From the NCBI GenBank assembly GCA_001304875.1, contig BBZO01000021.1:1-61625 (forward strand): 61,625 nucleotides of DNA, written 5' to 3'. The notes under the pieces were generated by a model. The model was not told where the DNA came from and did no database searches. It saw only the letters and a program-made list of their open reading frames with translations. The translations under genes were made by a program, and so were the position numbers. Positions 58,803 to 61,625 of this stretch are shown here, one piece after another. This DNA comes from Clostridia bacterium UC5.1-2E3 (GTDB lineage: Bacteria; Bacillota; Clostridia; Lachnospirales; Lachnospiraceae). Numbering within the stretch: position 1 is the stretch's first letter; each line of letters starts with the position of its first letter.

Positions 58803-61260
58803 TTAATTCCTTTGAAAAACGCATATAAAATCATTTCCAAAGCTCTTAAAATAGGCTTCCGAATCGTTCAGTCCCATCTTAAATGTGCTCCCCGAGGCCG
58901 GGTCATACACGGAAATATTGTACGGATCAAACCCGTAAATCAGCAGGTACGCGCCGCCTTCGGTGTAGCCCGCCACCAGGTTTCCGCGGTCGATGAAATA
59001 GAGAATCTGGGGGATGCTAAGACCCCGGCAGTCCAGGATAAGGCTGCCGTCGTCCATCCTCCGGGTTCCGTCAAACTCCCTCAGAATTGACGCAAAGCCC
59101 GCCGCCTGGGCCTCCACATCGCCCAGCGTCCTTATATTTCCGCGGTTCACGCGGTTCCAGACCACGCGCCCGTTCTCGTCGGTCACCATGCCCATGGCAT
59201 CATAGGCCATCCCCACAGCCTCCGTGAAATTCCGGCTGCATCCCAGGTATCTCCCGCGCCCGTAAGCGCAGAATACAAGCTCCCCACTCTGCTCTCCGCC
59301 TGCCATTTCCACGGTATTGGCCTCCTCCGCCACCATTTTCCTGGGCGTTAAGAGGCGGATCCTGCGGCCGGACTCGATGCCCTGGTCCACCTGGACAAAG
59401 TACACCCGGCGTCTCTCGTCGGAGGCAAACCAGCCGATGCCGCTGGAAGCTTCCCCGCCGATCTCCTCGTTGCAGACCAGCGTGTCCTCGTCCACGTCCG
59501 CGTAGCCGCCGCCGCTCTTCGCGATGCGCCGCATGTGCACGCGGCTGTCGGAAATGGTCACATCCGTGATGTAAAGTCCGTCCTTCTCATAGCGCGTCGC
59601 CACCTCCATGGTATCGGAGACGATCTCCAGCGCGTACATGGCGGTGCCGGTCACGCGGCCATTTTCCACAATATCCGAGTCCGCAGCGGCCAGTCCGTAG
59701 ACCAGGTCGCTCCCCACGAAGCCCAGCACCTTGAGCGTCCCGCCCTGTCCGGCCCGTATCTCGTCCGTGCGGCCGCTCTTTAAATCCATGACGCGGATCA
59801 CCTTCCCGTCCTCCTCCTGCCAGGCCAGACGGCTTCCGCTCTCGCTGACCGCCAGCTCATCGGCCGACAGTCCCCTGGCCACCTCCGAGGCCTCGCCAGA
59901 CATCAGGTTCACGGAATATATGGTGCCGCCCAGGTACATGTAAACCACGTCCTCCGCGGTCAGATAGCTGAACCGGTTCAGATCCTGCGCAAGCATCTCA
60001 CAGGCTCGTCCTCCGGAATGTAAAACTTTTCCACGATCGTATTGCTGCCGTTGTCGTAACGGTACATGGAGACGCCGGTGTTCCCTCGTGGTTGCCCCGG
60101 TTCATGTAGCCGTAGACCAGGAAACTCACGTCCCCCGACTCGTTCACCGACAGAATCTTCACGCCGTGCTTTTTATAGTTGCCCTGGCTGTTCTCATTGA
60201 CCCCGTCGCGGAAGGTGAACACGCGGACCGCCCGGTTCTCCTGCCGGTCCAGGCACCAGAGCTCGCGCCCCACCACAAAGGCCTGGTAGGCCCCCGCCGG
60301 GTCTGTCATGGTCTGGATCCCCTCGCCGTCCTGGATTCCCAGGATGATCCGTTTCCCGGAAAACAGGCTGCTGTCGCCCTCGAACACCTGGTTCATGCGG
60401 CGCTCGTAGTCCATCATGTATATTCTCTGCTCGCTCCACTTCATCGTGAAGTTCTCGGAAATCTCGTAGAGCTCCTCCGGCCCGCTCTCCGGAGTCCTGG
60501 CCACCATGTAATCCAGCTGGACATTCCCCATGATGCCCTGCAAATCCTTCAGGGTCACGGACACCGGGCTCACCACCGTCATGTCCAGGTTTGCCCAGAC
60601 CAGCTGGGAAAAACTGGACTTGAGCGTCACGACGCCCAGGGAGCTGTTGTCTGCGGAGTCGCTGGACTCTAAATAGGTGGTCAGCGTCTGGGCCTCGCCG
60701 TAGTCAAAGGTTTTGGCGGAAAACTCCTTCGCCAGGCTGATCATCTGCTCCGCGTAGGGGCTGTCCGTCCATAAAATGCGGGTGCAGTAGTAGACCGGCT
60801 TCTGCCCCTCAAAGCTGATCTGGATGGTCAGAAGGTACTCCTCGTCCTTCGTCAGCAGATTCTCGATGGGAAGCTCGGCGCGGGTATAGCCGTCGGCCTG
60901 GGTCCAGTCGCTTACCTGCGTCTTCTCAAGCAGGCGGCTCCGCTCCAGGTTCCGCACCTCGTACTGGATGCCTAAAAGAGCGCCGTCCGCCTCCCCGATG
61001 CGGATTCCCAGCCGCCGGTCCGCCGGAAGGACCGTGAGTGCCTCCCTGGCCGCGGCGCGGCTGTCCTCTTTAAAGTAGCCGTGAAGGCCGTTCACGGCCT
61101 CCCCGTACATCTCCATATAGACCACGGGGAGATTGGCGTCCTCGATGGAGGTGTAAAAAATATCCGGGTCTGCGTGTTTCTGATTCCATATAAAATAGCC
61201 CCCGACAGCCAGAAGGAAAATGACTGACAGGATGACTGCTTTCTTTGCAAAACGACTCAT
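58803..61260 (-). CDS. Large membrane-anchored extracytoplasmic protein (two frame breaks)
   Basis: Restored length ~820 residues. One N-terminal membrane helix (AVILSVIFLLAVGGYFIW) anchors a long extracytoplasmic chain. The middle (residues ~330-640) has repeated short beta segments such as LAWQEEDGKVIRVMDLKSGR and TIYSVNLMSGEASEVARGLS, suggesting a beta-propeller. The end (ILYFIDRGNLVAGYTEGGAY, YDPASGSTFKMGL, YFKSFGNDFICVF) resembles degenerate C39-type peptidase domains. The two open parts meet near 60003 and 60083; one base at each gives a continuous reading through NTGVSMYRYDNGSN. Function unknown; cell-envelope role likely from location beside murA. Confidence 0.68.
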
Positions 61261-61364
61261 TTTGATTCCTCTGTAAATATCTGGTTTGTCTTTTATTTTA
61301 TATGGTATCCAGAAAAACTACAAATTAATCTTTTATGAAGTTCCCCCCGGCCCGTTTTTCCGAC

Positions 61365-61397
61365 AAAAATGGCGCTCCCCGCTGACAGGAACGCCAT
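61365..61397 (-). terminator. Terminator of the PPWG-repeat protein gene
   Basis: Stem ATGGCG-x-TCC (61369-61378) / GGA-x-CGCCAT (61388-61397), one mismatch, followed on the minus strand by TTTTTGTC. It lies 35 bases after the stop of the gene at the right edge. Confidence 0.75.
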
Positions 61398-61431
61398 CTT
61401 CAAAATCATTCCGGCTGCGCCGCCGGATTTC

Positions 61432-61625
61432 CTATGAACACTCTCTTCCCCTGCACCGCCTGGCCTGCAGCTCCTGAAACAGCATCAGGCGGATCAGCTC
61501 CTCCAGCCAGTTTCTCGGCGCCGGCTGTCTCGGCGGCTCCGGGGGCAGTCCCCACGGCGGCAGCCCCCACGGGGGAATCCCCCAGGGCGGCGTTCCGGGG
61601 CCTCCCTGCGGCGGTCTTCCCGGGC
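61432..61625 (-). CDS. PPWG-repeat protein, C-terminal part
   Basis: The frame is open from the right edge and ends at TAG 61432-61434; about 63 residues are visible. A proline/tryptophan/glycine-rich segment has PPWGIPPWGLPPWGLPPEPP (three PPWG units in tandem), then an amphipathic helix NWLEELIRLMLFQELQARR and the end CRGRECS with two cysteines. No family recognised. Such short Pro-Trp repeats occur in surface, coat or scaffold proteins, but this is only a suggestion. It has its own terminator. Confidence 0.65.
   Translation of the reverse strand, partial: PGRPPQGGPGTPPWGIPPWGLPPWGLPPEPPRQPAPRNWLEELIRLMLFQELQARRCRGRECS

Overview
The window reads as a chromosomal segment of a strictly fermentative, GC-rich member of Clostridia, most like a gut Lachnospiraceae (Enterocloster/Lachnoclostridium-type). 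This is inferred from the gene set: paired GlgC/GlgD, SpoVG, a two-subunit-type L-serine dehydratase, fused pyruvate:ferredoxin oxidoreductase, 4-hydroxybutyryl-CoA dehydratase, a glycyl radical enzyme with activase, an S-box in front of metK and a probable preQ1 switch in front of queT. No rRNA, tRNA, CRISPR array or insertion sequence was recognised.

Layout. 1-5.8 kb: end of L-serine dehydratase, a VapBC-type toxin-antitoxin pair, then a minus-strand PHP phosphoesterase / fused TRAP permease / TAXI binding protein / MgtC run facing a LysR regulator (6-6.9 kb). 7-9.7 kb: glgC-glgD-spoVG. 10-15.6 kb: asnS, an SbcD/SbcC-like pair and an amidohydrolase. 15.7-21.5 kb, minus strand: murC, a DnaA-box cluster, dnaD-like, dnaC, prs, plus a PHP phosphatase. 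21.5-22.3 kb: queT with a long structured leader. 22.4-32.7 kb: a sigma54 activator facing a BCCT transporter, then a TIM-barrel isomerase, AraC regulator, glycyl radical activase, glycyl radical enzyme and opine-type dehydrogenase. The radical enzyme has a near-perfect sigma54 promoter. 32.9-38 kb: PFOR and abfD. 39-43.1 kb: an AT-richer island with Fic, three ADP-ribosyltransferase-like (DUF3990-type) genes, two sets of small partner genes, a 125-residue protein and a NADAR-type ADP-ribose hydrolase. 43.3-45.6 kb: iron alcohol dehydrogenase and a TPR protein. 45.7-51.8 kb: flavin-binding protein, HxlR/MATE, and an AraC gene divergent from an alkylation-repair/efflux operon. 51.8-61.6 kb: two-component system, metK with SAM riboswitch, ORF6N-phospholipase-D-like fusion, murA, a large membrane-anchored protein and the end of a PPWG-repeat protein.

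The two strongest candidates for an undescribed system are (i) the ADP-ribosylation/AMPylation island at 39.0-43.1 kb, where several toxin-like transferases are translationally coupled to small proteins and end with an ADP-ribose-removing enzyme, and (ii) the sigma54-controlled glycyl radical locus at 22.4-32.7 kb, whose substrate is not obvious.

Data quality matters when using this annotation. I count 34 reading-frame breaks in 24 genes, including essential ones (murC, metK, prs). At least 32 behave as loss of one base, mostly in short runs of G or C. This looks like consensus error rather than gene decay. I therefore give each such gene as one restored span and name the approximate break point.
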